Assembly: GCA_009774465.1 (NCBI GenBank)
Contig: VSNT01000113.1
Span: 1 to 13,004, forward strand
Direction of reading: 5' to 3'
DNA: 13,004 nucleotides
DNA from: Lachnospiraceae bacterium
GTDB lineage: Bacteria; Bacillota_A; Clostridia; Lachnospirales; Lachnospiraceae
Of the stretch, positions 1 to 6,363 are shown one piece after another. The position numbers were made by a program, and so were the translations under genes. The notes under the pieces were generated by a model that was not told the DNA's origin, did no database searches, and saw nothing but the letters and a program-made list of their open reading frames with translations. Position 1 is the stretch's first letter. Each line of letters starts with the position of its first letter.

Positions 1-80
1 CGGGTACAAAATTTGAATGCCGCTTGCAAAAGGTGAAACTCGTTTACAAAACGGGAGCCTCGGATTGCAATCGACCACTC
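1..80. repeat. Four degenerate 20-base tandem repeats, probable IS21-like terminus
   Basis: Units begin at 1, 21, 41 and 61. The core T(A/G)CAAAA recurs at exactly 20-base spacing (5-11, 25-31, 45-51), followed by TGAA or GGAG at 14-17, 34-37 and 54-57. The fourth unit (61-80) is more diverged and has TTGCAA at 65-70. Short repeated transposase-binding sites just inside the ends are typical of IS21-family elements, which finish in CA; CA occurs at 76-77 and 80-81. I infer that the body of an insertion sequence lies to the left and that this is its right end. No transposase, opposite end or target duplication is in the window, so the family name is tentative. Confidence 0.45.
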
Positions 81-180
81 ACTTTCTCATTTGATATATT
101 TTTATGTAGTTCCATAAATTCCGATTATTATTATACATGAGAGAGTGCATTTTTCCAAGTGTTACTTCAAATTTACTTTA

Positions 181-189
181 TGATATAAT
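181..189 (+). promoter_or_regulatory. Extended -10 promoter for the class D beta-lactamase gene
   Basis: TGATATAAT is a perfect extended -10 (TG-N-TATAAT, -10 at 184-189). No good -35 is visible: the nearest is TTACTT at 162-167, which fits an extended -10 promoter. Transcription would start near 196. That leaves almost no leader for the ATG at 205 and about 33 bases for the ATG at 229, supporting the later start codon. Confidence 0.6.
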
Positions 190-228
190 AAATTTATAAA
201 TATTATGAAGGGTAAAAATCGGGGGATA

Positions 229-1242
229 ATGAAAAAGAAATATATGCAAAAAAAGATTTGCCTTATATTAACGGGTTTTCTTTTTTTAACAGGATGCTCT
301 GACAGCAGGGAAATAACAGGTGATATAGAAAAGATACAGGCAAATGCAAAGATGTGCTTACTTTCTGTGGAAGATGAGTTATATAAGGAGCTTCAGGAAA
401 AGAGGGGCTGTTTGGAGAGAAATCCTGTTTTACCGGAAGAAATGCAAAATTTTGGAGAGAATATGATGGCGGAGCCGGAAATCATGGAAATGGACTGGTC
501 ATCATATTTTGATGGGTTAAATGGTGCGGCGGTGGTATATGTTCCATCTAAGAAGCAATATATGATCTACAATACAGATCAGGCTTTAATCCGCAGATCT
601 CCCTGTTCTACTTTTAAGATTATTTCATCTTTGATTGCATTGGAAAATGGAATTGTTGAACCGGATAACTCTATCCACACATGGAGCGGAGAGACATTCT
701 GGAATGAAAACTGGAATAGGGATATTGATTTCGCAGAGGCGTTTCGGACATCCTGCGTGTGGTACTTTAGAGAAGTGATAGACGAAACAGGAAGCCGGCT
801 GATACAGGCAGAGCTGAACAATCTTCAATACGGGAATTGTGATATATCCGATTGGGAAGGAAGGCTTAATACAAATAATAATAATCGGGCGCTTACCGGT
901 TTCTGGCTGGAATCTTCTTTGAAGATTTCTCCAAAGGAACAGGCGGAAGTGATGGAGCGTATTTTTGGAGAAACTTCTGTATATTCGGAAGAAGCAAAAA
1001 GCGAACTAAAGCAGGTTATGCTGGTGACAGATCAGGATAAAACTGATTTTCCCATTTATGGAAAAACGGGAATGGGAAAGGATAAGGGAGCTGTGGTGGA
1101 TGCATGGTTTACCGGCTTTGCAGAAGGCAGGGAAGAAAATATTTATTTTTGCGTTTACCTTGGGAGAACGGATGATAAGGATGTGTCCAGTGGGGCAGCG
1201 AAGGAAATTGCAATTGCAATATTAAAAGATCTGGTGCTATGA
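229..1242 (+). CDS. Class D beta-lactamase-like serine hydrolase lipoprotein
   Basis: This probably encodes a membrane-anchored penicillin-recognising enzyme of the class D (OXA) group, acting outside the cytoplasmic membrane. The ATG at 229 is preferred because GGGGGAT lies just upstream; an in-frame ATG at 205 has no ribosome binding site. From the 229 start (337 residues): Lys-rich N-terminus, hydrophobic stretch, and lipobox LTGC with Cys23 as lipid anchor. A linker of about 75 residues precedes the catalytic domain (about 90-337). All class D motifs are present: STFK with nucleophile Ser127 and Lys130, SCV at 175-177, YGN at 201-203, WLE at 226-228, KTG at 279-281. Chromosomal class D enzymes are known from clostridia and bacilli. 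BlaR1 sensor domains share these motifs, but BlaR1 has a membrane protease half that is absent here. No blaI/blaR is adjacent. Whether it hydrolyses beta-lactams or only binds them cannot be told. Confidence 0.88.
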   Translation: MKKKYMQKKICLILTGFLFLTGCSDSREITGDIEKIQANAKMCLLSVEDELYKELQEKRGCLERNPVLPEEMQNFGENMMAEPEIMEMDWSSYFDGLNGAAVVYVPSKKQYMIYNTDQALIRRSPCSTFKIISSLIALENGIVEPDNSIHTWSGETFWNENWNRDIDFAEAFRTSCVWYFREVIDETGSRLIQAELNNLQYGNCDISDWEGRLNTNNNNRALTGFWLESSLKISPKEQAEVMERIFGETSVYSEEAKSELKQVMLVTDQDKTDFPIYGKTGMGKDKGAVVDAWFTGFAEGREENIYFCVYLGRTDDKDVSSGAAKEIAIAILKDLVL

Positions 1243-1246
1243 CTTG

Positions 1247-1275
1247 TTGACGAAATTTCCTTTGTCCGTTATGAT
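1247..1275 (+). promoter_or_regulatory. Sigma-A promoter of the MBOAT-SGNH operon
   Basis: TTGACG (1247-1252), a 17-base spacer and TATGAT (1270-1275) form a near-consensus promoter. It starts four bases after the beta-lactamase stop codon, so the two downstream genes have their own transcript with a leader of roughly 68 bases. No terminator hairpin separates the units, so read-through from upstream is possible. Confidence 0.75.
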
Positions 1276-1350
1276 AAACAAAAATAAGTTCGTGTGCCCA
1301 ATGAACCCATAAATACAGGGAGGATAATTGGGAAAAGGAGAAATAGATAT

Positions 1351-2796
1351 ATGAGTTTTGATTCCGTGCACTTTTTTGCGTTTTTCCTGATTGCAGTTTT
1401 AATTCTTTTTTTTATGCACAAAAAAACAAGGCTGGTATGGCTGTTGGCCTGCAATTACTATTTTTATATGTGCTGGAATGTGAAAAGTGCATTTTTGTTA
1501 GCATTTATTACATTATGCACCTATATTACAGGACGTTTTTTAGAGACCGCAAAAGAAGAAAAAACTAAAAAATGGATGATTGCAGGCTGTTGTATTGTAA
1601 GTTTTTCCATTCTTTTTCTATTTAAATACTTCAATTTTTTTGTGGACAGTATCAATAGCTTTTTGAATATGGCAGGAAGTGGGAGAGCCATTGGACTGCG
1701 GCTGGATTTACTGTTGCCCATAGGAATCTCCTATTATACCTTTCAGGCAGTTGGCTATGTGATAGATGTCTACAGAGGAGAAAAGGCAGAACATAATTTA
1801 ATAAAATATGCGGTATTTGTTTCTTTCTTTCCTCAATTAGGCTCGGGCCCTATTGAACGGGGCAGGAATATTTTATGCCAGTTAGAAGAATTAAAAAACA
1901 GAAATTTATGGGATTATGAAAGAATTAAAAATGGTATTTTATTAATGCTGTGGGGCTTTTTTCAAAAAATTGTTATAGCGGACCGTCTGGCCTTATACGT
2001 AGACACGGTGTATGGAAACTACTCAGATTATGGACTTTTGGTAATCGCAACAGCACTTATATTGTATGCATTTCAGCTTTATTGTGATTTTGACGGGTAC
2101 ACGAATATTGCATGTGGTGTAGCACAGATTATGGGAATCACTTTAATGCGGAATTTTAAAAGGCCATACTTTGCCACAAATATCAGGGATTTTTGGAGCA
2201 GGTGGCATATTTCTCTTACCAGTTGGTTCAGGGATTATTTATACATTCCACTGGGAGGTAATCGCAAGGGAAATTTAAGAAAACAGTTAAATGTGCTAAT
2301 TGTATTTAGTGTAAGCGGACTATGGCATGGGGCAAGCTGGAATTTTGTGATTTGGGGAGCGCTTCATGGCCTTATGCAGGTTTTATATAATCTTTTACTA
2401 CCTTTGAAAAAAGAGAAAACTGCATCTTTCAGTACCAATTTAAGGAATGGAGTCATAACCTTTGCACTTGTTGATTTTGCCTGGTTCTTTTTCAGAACTT
2501 CCTCCTTACAGGAGGCTTTTGGAATTTTAGGGCAGATGACAAGGGAACTGGGAGATTTTACCGGTATTTTGGAAGTGTTGGGAGATGGAGATAGAAACCT
2601 GCTGATTGTGGGCTTATTAATCCTGTTTCTTGTTGATTTTGTTCATGAAAAGGGGATAAGTATTATAAGCTGGGTTAAAAAACAGGAAACATGGTTCCGC
2701 TATCTTCTTTACATTGGAATCATTTCTTCCTGTATTTACCTAGGGGTTCATTCAGAAATTGATGAGGCCAGGCAATTTATTTACTTTCAATTCTAG
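1351..2796 (+). CDS. MBOAT family membrane-bound O-acyltransferase (AlgI/DltB/PatA-like)
   Basis: A polytopic membrane protein that should pass an acyl group across the membrane for O-acylation of a surface polymer. The start at 1351 has AAGGAG at 1335-1340; an in-frame ATG at 1294 has no ribosome binding site and would add 19 polar residues. The 481 residues, about ten hydrophobic segments, fit the AlgI/DltB group. Visible family motifs are FFPQLGSGPIERG in the first half, CDFDGYTNIACG, the amphipathic stretch RDFWSRWHISLTSWFRDYLY, IPLGGNRKG, and SGLWHGASWNFVIWG with the expected catalytic His326. The next gene, 10 bases downstream, encodes an SGNH-fold partner, the usual pairing for such enzymes. 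No dltA or dltC lies in the window, so D-alanylation of teichoic acid is less likely than O-acetylation of a polysaccharide or peptidoglycan. The true substrate is unknown. Confidence 0.93.
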   Translation: MSFDSVHFFAFFLIAVLILFFMHKKTRLVWLLACNYYFYMCWNVKSAFLLAFITLCTYITGRFLETAKEEKTKKWMIAGCCIVSFSILFLFKYFNFFVDSINSFLNMAGSGRAIGLRLDLLLPIGISYYTFQAVGYVIDVYRGEKAEHNLIKYAVFVSFFPQLGSGPIERGRNILCQLEELKNRNLWDYERIKNGILLMLWGFFQKIVIADRLALYVDTVYGNYSDYGLLVIATALILYAFQLYCDFDGYTNIACGVAQIMGITLMRNFKRPYFATNIRDFWSRWHISLTSWFRDYLYIPLGGNRKGNLRKQLNVLIVFSVSGLWHGASWNFVIWGALHGLMQVLYNLLLPLKKEKTASFSTNLRNGVITFALVDFAWFFFRTSSLQEAFGILGQMTRELGDFTGILEVLGDGDRNLLIVGLLILFLVDFVHEKGISIISWVKKQETWFRYLLYIGIISSCIYLGVHSEIDEARQFIYFQF

Positions 2797-2806
2797 AGGT
2801 GTATAA

Positions 2807-4114
2807 ATGAAAAGAGGAATAAAAGTAATATTTGGAATTTTTATAATAATAGGTGCTGTTTTTGTGATAAACAGTGTATTGTCCTATATCCTGATTGATG
2901 ATTTGGATGATGAAGTCAGGTATGCAATGCATGAGCTTTATGAACAGGAAGATATAGAAACATTATTTCTGGGTTCCTCTCATGTGTTTTGCGGATATGA
3001 TCCAAGAACTTTAGACGGGATTTTGGGGGAGAATACTTATTTTGCCGCCACACCGGTGCAGAAAGTGGATGGTTCATACTATCTGTTAAAAGAAGTATTA
3101 AAGAATAATCAGGTTAAAAAAGTTTATTTGGATATGTTTTACACTCAATATAGAGATATTCCTGCTCAAAGGGGCAGTATTCAAATGCAGTGGATTTACT
3201 GTATAACAGATAATATGAAAAATAACTGGAATAGAACGGAGTTTTTATTAAATGCTTCTGATTGTGACCGTTATGTAGAAGGCTTTTTGGCGTCTGCCCG
3301 TTATGGGAATTATCTGCTGGATCGAAAAAGGATAGAAAGGGTGGTAAAAAGCAAGAGATCCTCAGAATATATAAATTATGAAAATGTGCCGGAAGCATTT
3401 TACAAGGGAACATATGTGATACCTGGCGGTGCAGGTAATCCGGAAATGATAGCGAATTTAGATAATCTGAAAGTCGCGGAAAATATTATTTCGGATTACT
3501 CTTTGAAATATCTTAATAAGATAGTGGAGCTTTGCAAGGAAGAGGAGATACAGTTGGTACTGGTGACAACGCCGTTTACTGATTTCTATGTGCAGGCATT
3601 AGGAAATTATAATGATTTTTATGCTTATATGAAAAAATATGCAAAAGACAATGATATAGAATATTATGATTTTAATTTATGCCGCCCGGAAATGTTGGAT
3701 ATGGAGGATGATGATTTTGTGGACTATCACCATTTATCCGGAAAGGGAGCTGTAAAGTATTCTACTACATTTGCTCAGTTGATGACTTCTTATGATGAAG
3801 AAGAAAGACAAGAGTTGTTTTATGATTCGGTAGAAGAAAAAATGGATAGTCTGCCTCCTCAGACTATGGGAATTTTGCTGCAGGAATCAACAGAGGAAGA
3901 AAATGTGTATTTTATAACAACGATAGCTAACTGTGATGTGGATGTTGAATACAGGATATGCACGCTTGATGAGCAGGCAGCCGAAAAGGAATTGATACAG
4001 GACTTTTCGGATGAGAATATCATAAGGGTTTTACAAAGTGAAACTGCATTTAAGGTAACCGTGCGGGATAAAAATACAGGAGAGATTTGTGAAGAAGGGG
4101 TAATTACCTTATAG
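2807..4114 (+). CDS. DltD/AlgJ-like SGNH-fold acyl transfer partner of the MBOAT protein
   Basis: The 435-residue protein has an uncleaved signal anchor at about residues 4-28 and then an extracellular domain. GSSH at 56-59 (likely nucleophile Ser57) and DYHHLSGKGA from 306 (Asp306 and His309) match the block I and block V motifs of SGNH hydrolases such as DltD, PatB and AlgX/AlgJ. The segment from about 340 to 435 looks beta-rich and is probably an accessory or polymer-binding domain; I do not recognise it. AGAGG at 2795-2799 overlaps the stop of the preceding gene, which suggests tight co-translation. The inferred role is to receive the acyl group delivered by the MBOAT channel and transfer it to, or remove it from, a surface glycan. 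The pairing is well supported; the substrate is not known. Confidence 0.8.
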   Translation: MKRGIKVIFGIFIIIGAVFVINSVLSYILIDDLDDEVRYAMHELYEQEDIETLFLGSSHVFCGYDPRTLDGILGENTYFAATPVQKVDGSYYLLKEVLKNNQVKKVYLDMFYTQYRDIPAQRGSIQMQWIYCITDNMKNNWNRTEFLLNASDCDRYVEGFLASARYGNYLLDRKRIERVVKSKRSSEYINYENVPEAFYKGTYVIPGGAGNPEMIANLDNLKVAENIISDYSLKYLNKIVELCKEEEIQLVLVTTPFTDFYVQALGNYNDFYAYMKKYAKDNDIEYYDFNLCRPEMLDMEDDDFVDYHHLSGKGAVKYSTTFAQLMTSYDEEERQELFYDSVEEKMDSLPPQTMGILLQESTEEENVYFITTIANCDVDVEYRICTLDEQAAEKELIQDFSDENIIRVLQSETAFKVTVRDKNTGEICEEGVITL

Positions 4115-4153
4115 TTTAGCATGTATTTATCGTAAGTTTTCCAGAATTATAAA

Positions 4154-4182
4154 TTGACAAATCGGGTAATCTACATTATGAT
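4154..4182 (+). promoter_or_regulatory. Sigma-A promoter of the T-box/aspS unit
   Basis: Consensus TTGACA (4154-4159), a 17-base spacer and TATGAT (4177-4182). Transcription would begin near 4189, immediately before the T-box leader. Confidence 0.85.
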
Positions 4183-4188
4183 ATCAGT

Positions 4189-4391
4189 GTAAATGGCGAA
4201 GACGAAGTCAAGTAGTGTGAATTATCGCTTCCAGAGAGCCGGGAGGGTGGGAATCCGGCAGAATGAATTCATATGAATAACACCTTTATCAGCCTTAATT
4301 GAAAAATGGAAAGAGACTGCTTGCAGTAAATCAGGTGGCACCGCGGATTATAGATTCGTCCTGAATTGATGAATATCAATTCAGGACGTTT
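4189..4391 (+). ncRNA. T-box riboswitch upstream of aspS, apparent Asn (AAC) specifier
   Basis: A tRNA-sensing transcription attenuator. The T-box AGGTGGCACCGCGG is at 4333-4346; its UGGC bulge would pair with a tRNA ending GCCA (discriminator G). The stem I apical part is at 4231-4259, with AGAGAG and a GCCGG/CCGGC stem (4238-4242 with 4255-4259). The specifier loop is on the 3' side of stem I: AAC at 4279-4281 is followed by the usual ACC, whose CC can pair with GG at 4195-4196. No GAC or GAU occurs on that side between 4261 and 4290. AAC codes for Asn, so the leader probably reads uncharged tRNA(Asn) although the gene encodes AspRS. The codon assignment rests on pattern matching, not a computed fold. 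Confidence 0.9.
4357..4391 (+). terminator. Intrinsic terminator of the T-box leader
   Basis: A perfect 14-base-pair stem (4357-4370 with 4375-4388) closes a GAAT loop and is followed by only three T's. Its left arm should alternatively pair with the T-box region to form the antiterminator when uncharged tRNA binds. The short U tract is unusual for a strong terminator. Confidence 0.8.
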
Positions 4392-4502
4392 ATCAGTTCA
4401 GACGTGCAGAATTAATTTTATTGTCAGGCAGACTGTATACTATGGTGCCTTATGAATGGAATGGCTGATTTTTATACTGAACGGAAAGGAAAGGAAATCA
4501 AA

Positions 4503-6254
4503 ATGGAATTATCAACATTGTACCGTGAACGCACATTAAACCAGATCTCCGAAAATGATATCGGAAGAGAAATGAAGGTGGCAGGATGGGTGGAAAACAT
4601 CCGTGATCATGGCGGAGTATCCTTTATTGATTTAAGGGATATGTATGGTGTGCTCCAGATTGTAATGAGAGATACTTCGCTGCTTAAGGGAATCAATAAA
4701 GAGGACTGTATCAGCATAAGCGGAAAAATTGAAAAGCGTGACGAAGAAACCTATAATCCCAAGATTCCTACCGGAACCATTGAGCTGGAAGCGCATAGTG
4801 TTGAGGTGCTGGGAAAGGTATACAGACAGCTTCCCTTTGAAGTTGCAACTTCCAAAGAGATCAGGGAAGATCTCCGCTTAAAATATCGTTTTCTGGATCT
4901 TAGAAACCGTAAGGTGATGGATAATATGATTTTCCGGTCCAATGTGATTAAATTTTTGCGGGAAAAAATGACGGAAATGGGATTTATGGAGATACAGACG
5001 CCAATTCTCTGTGCATCCTCTCCGGAAGGCGCAAGAGATTACATTGTGCCCTCCAGACATTATAAAGGAAAATTCTATGCGCTGCCCCAGGCACCTCAGC
5101 AGTATAAGCAGCTTTTAATGGTATCCGGCGTAGATAAGTATTTCCAGATTGCCCCCTGCTTTAGAGACGAGGATGCAAGAGCGGATCGTTCTCCCGGCGA
5201 ATTTTATCAGTTGGACTTTGAGATGAGTTTTGCAACCCAGGAAGATGTGTTCCGGGCAGGGGAAGAAGTGCTGACAGCGACTTTTGAAAAGTTTGCACCG
5301 GAAGGATATGCGGTTACGAAAGAGCCATATCCGGTGATCAGCTATAAGCAGGCGATGCTGGAATTTGGTTCTGACAAGCCGGATCTGCGCAATCCTTTGC
5401 GGATTATAGATCTTTCGGAATTCTTTAACCGTTGTACCTTTAAGCCTTTCCAGAATAAAACTGTCAGGGCGATTAAGATTCATGGTCATCAGTCCAAGGG
5501 CTTCCATGAAAAAATGTTGAAATTTGCCACGGAGATTGGCATGGGCGGACTGGGATATCTGGAAGTACAGGAAGATATGTCCTACAAGGGACCAATCGAT
5601 AAATTTATTCCGGATGATATGAAGATGGAAATGAGAGAGCTTGCCGGCCTTGAAAAAGAAGATACGATTTTCTTTATTGCGGATAAGGAGGAACGTGCTG
5701 CATCTTTTGCGGGGCAGATTCGAAATGAATTGGGCAAACGCCTTGATATCTGCGAGAAAAATGCATATCGTTTCTGCTTTATTAATGATTTTCCCATGTA
5801 TGAAAAGGATGAGGAAACCAAAAAAATCGGCTTTACCCATAATCCTTTTTCCATGCCTCAGGGCGGCCTGGACGCACTTAACAATATGGATCCTTTGGAA
5901 ATTCTGGCATATCAGTATGATATAGTCTGCAACGGGGTAGAATTATCCTCAGGTGCGGTTCGAAATCACAATCTTGATATTATGGTTAAGGCGTTTGAGA
6001 TTGCAGGTTATGATGAAGAGGTATTGAAGCAGAAGTTTGGTGCGCTTTATAATGCATTCCAGTTTGGAGCACCTCCACATGCAGGTATGGCGCCTGGTGT
6101 GGACCGCATGATTATGCTGCTTCGCAATGAGGAAAATATCAGGGAAATTATACCTTTCCCCATGAGTGGAACTGCACAGGACTTAATGTGCGGCGCACCC
6201 AACGAAGTGACAGAACAGCAGCTTCGGGAAGTGCATATTAAAGTCAGACAGTAA
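4503..6254 (+). CDS. aspS: Aspartyl-tRNA synthetase, probably non-discriminating (Asp/Asn)
   Basis: A class II synthetase of bacterial type that charges tRNA(Asp) with aspartate in the cytoplasm, and probably also tRNA(Asn). The start at 4503 (583 residues; E. coli AspRS has 590) has AAGGA seven bases upstream; the ATG at 4452 would add 17 non-conserved residues. The N-terminal OB-fold anticodon-binding domain (about 1-105) contains RDHGGV with His36, where discriminating enzymes have Leu (DLGS in E. coli), and Glu82 where E. coli has Lys. The catalytic core carries motif 2, FRDEDARADR then SPGEFYQLD, and motif 3, APGVDRMIML with Arg535. The bacterial GAD insertion lies at about 270-410. The SPGEF form has one residue more than the QPEF form of E. 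coli, as in another known AspRS subgroup. Control is by the upstream T-box. Confidence 0.97.
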   Translation: MELSTLYRERTLNQISENDIGREMKVAGWVENIRDHGGVSFIDLRDMYGVLQIVMRDTSLLKGINKEDCISISGKIEKRDEETYNPKIPTGTIELEAHSVEVLGKVYRQLPFEVATSKEIREDLRLKYRFLDLRNRKVMDNMIFRSNVIKFLREKMTEMGFMEIQTPILCASSPEGARDYIVPSRHYKGKFYALPQAPQQYKQLLMVSGVDKYFQIAPCFRDEDARADRSPGEFYQLDFEMSFATQEDVFRAGEEVLTATFEKFAPEGYAVTKEPYPVISYKQAMLEFGSDKPDLRNPLRIIDLSEFFNRCTFKPFQNKTVRAIKIHGHQSKGFHEKMLKFATEIGMGGLGYLEVQEDMSYKGPIDKFIPDDMKMEMRELAGLEKEDTIFFIADKEERAASFAGQIRNELGKRLDICEKNAYRFCFINDFPMYEKDEETKKIGFTHNPFSMPQGGLDALNNMDPLEILAYQYDIVCNGVELSSGAVRNHNLDIMVKAFEIAGYDEEVLKQKFGALYNAFQFGAPPHAGMAPGVDRMIMLLRNEENIREIIPFPMSGTAQDLMCGAPNEVTEQQLREVHIKVRQ

Positions 6255-6257
6255 ATC

Positions 6258-6291
6258 AAAAGTTCCTGCAAAGAAAGTGCAGGAACTTTTT
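6258..6291 (+). terminator. Intrinsic terminator after aspS
   Basis: A ten-base-pair stem AGTTCCTGCA/TGCAGGAACT (6261-6270 with 6278-6287) has a seven-base loop. It is preceded by an A run and followed by a T run, and it begins four bases after the aspS stop. It separates aspS from trkA. Confidence 0.9.
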
Positions 6292-6363
6292 CACCCCATA
6301 TATATGAGATCAGGCTGCTATGGGCAGGAAAAGGGGCAGCAGGAAAGGTATGGTACGAATGAA

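Noticed and set aside
1..80. CRISPR-like array of regular repeats
   Set aside because: The period is 20 bases with no room for spacers, and the units are degenerate. A multi-site insertion sequence end fits better.
4201..4203. GAC as an Asp specifier codon in the T-box
   Set aside because: It lies on the 5' side of stem I, before the apical AGAGAG/GCCGG region. The specifier belongs on the 3' side, where AAC-ACC is found.
4452..4502. Upstream ATG as the aspS start
   Set aside because: It would add 17 residues not seen in the family and has no good ribosome binding site; ATG 4503 has AAGGA at the right distance.
4389..4502. A second promoter between the T-box terminator and aspS
   Set aside because: TTGTCA at 4421 and TATACT at 4436 are only nine bases apart, and no other pair has proper spacing.
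5115..5840. 241-codon reading frame on the minus strand
   Set aside because: It is antisense to conserved aspS coding sequence, with no ribosome binding site or recognisable protein; a shadow frame.
6277..6363. GTG at 6277 as the trkA start
   Set aside because: It lies within the aspS terminator hairpin, and the added residues do not resemble TrkA.
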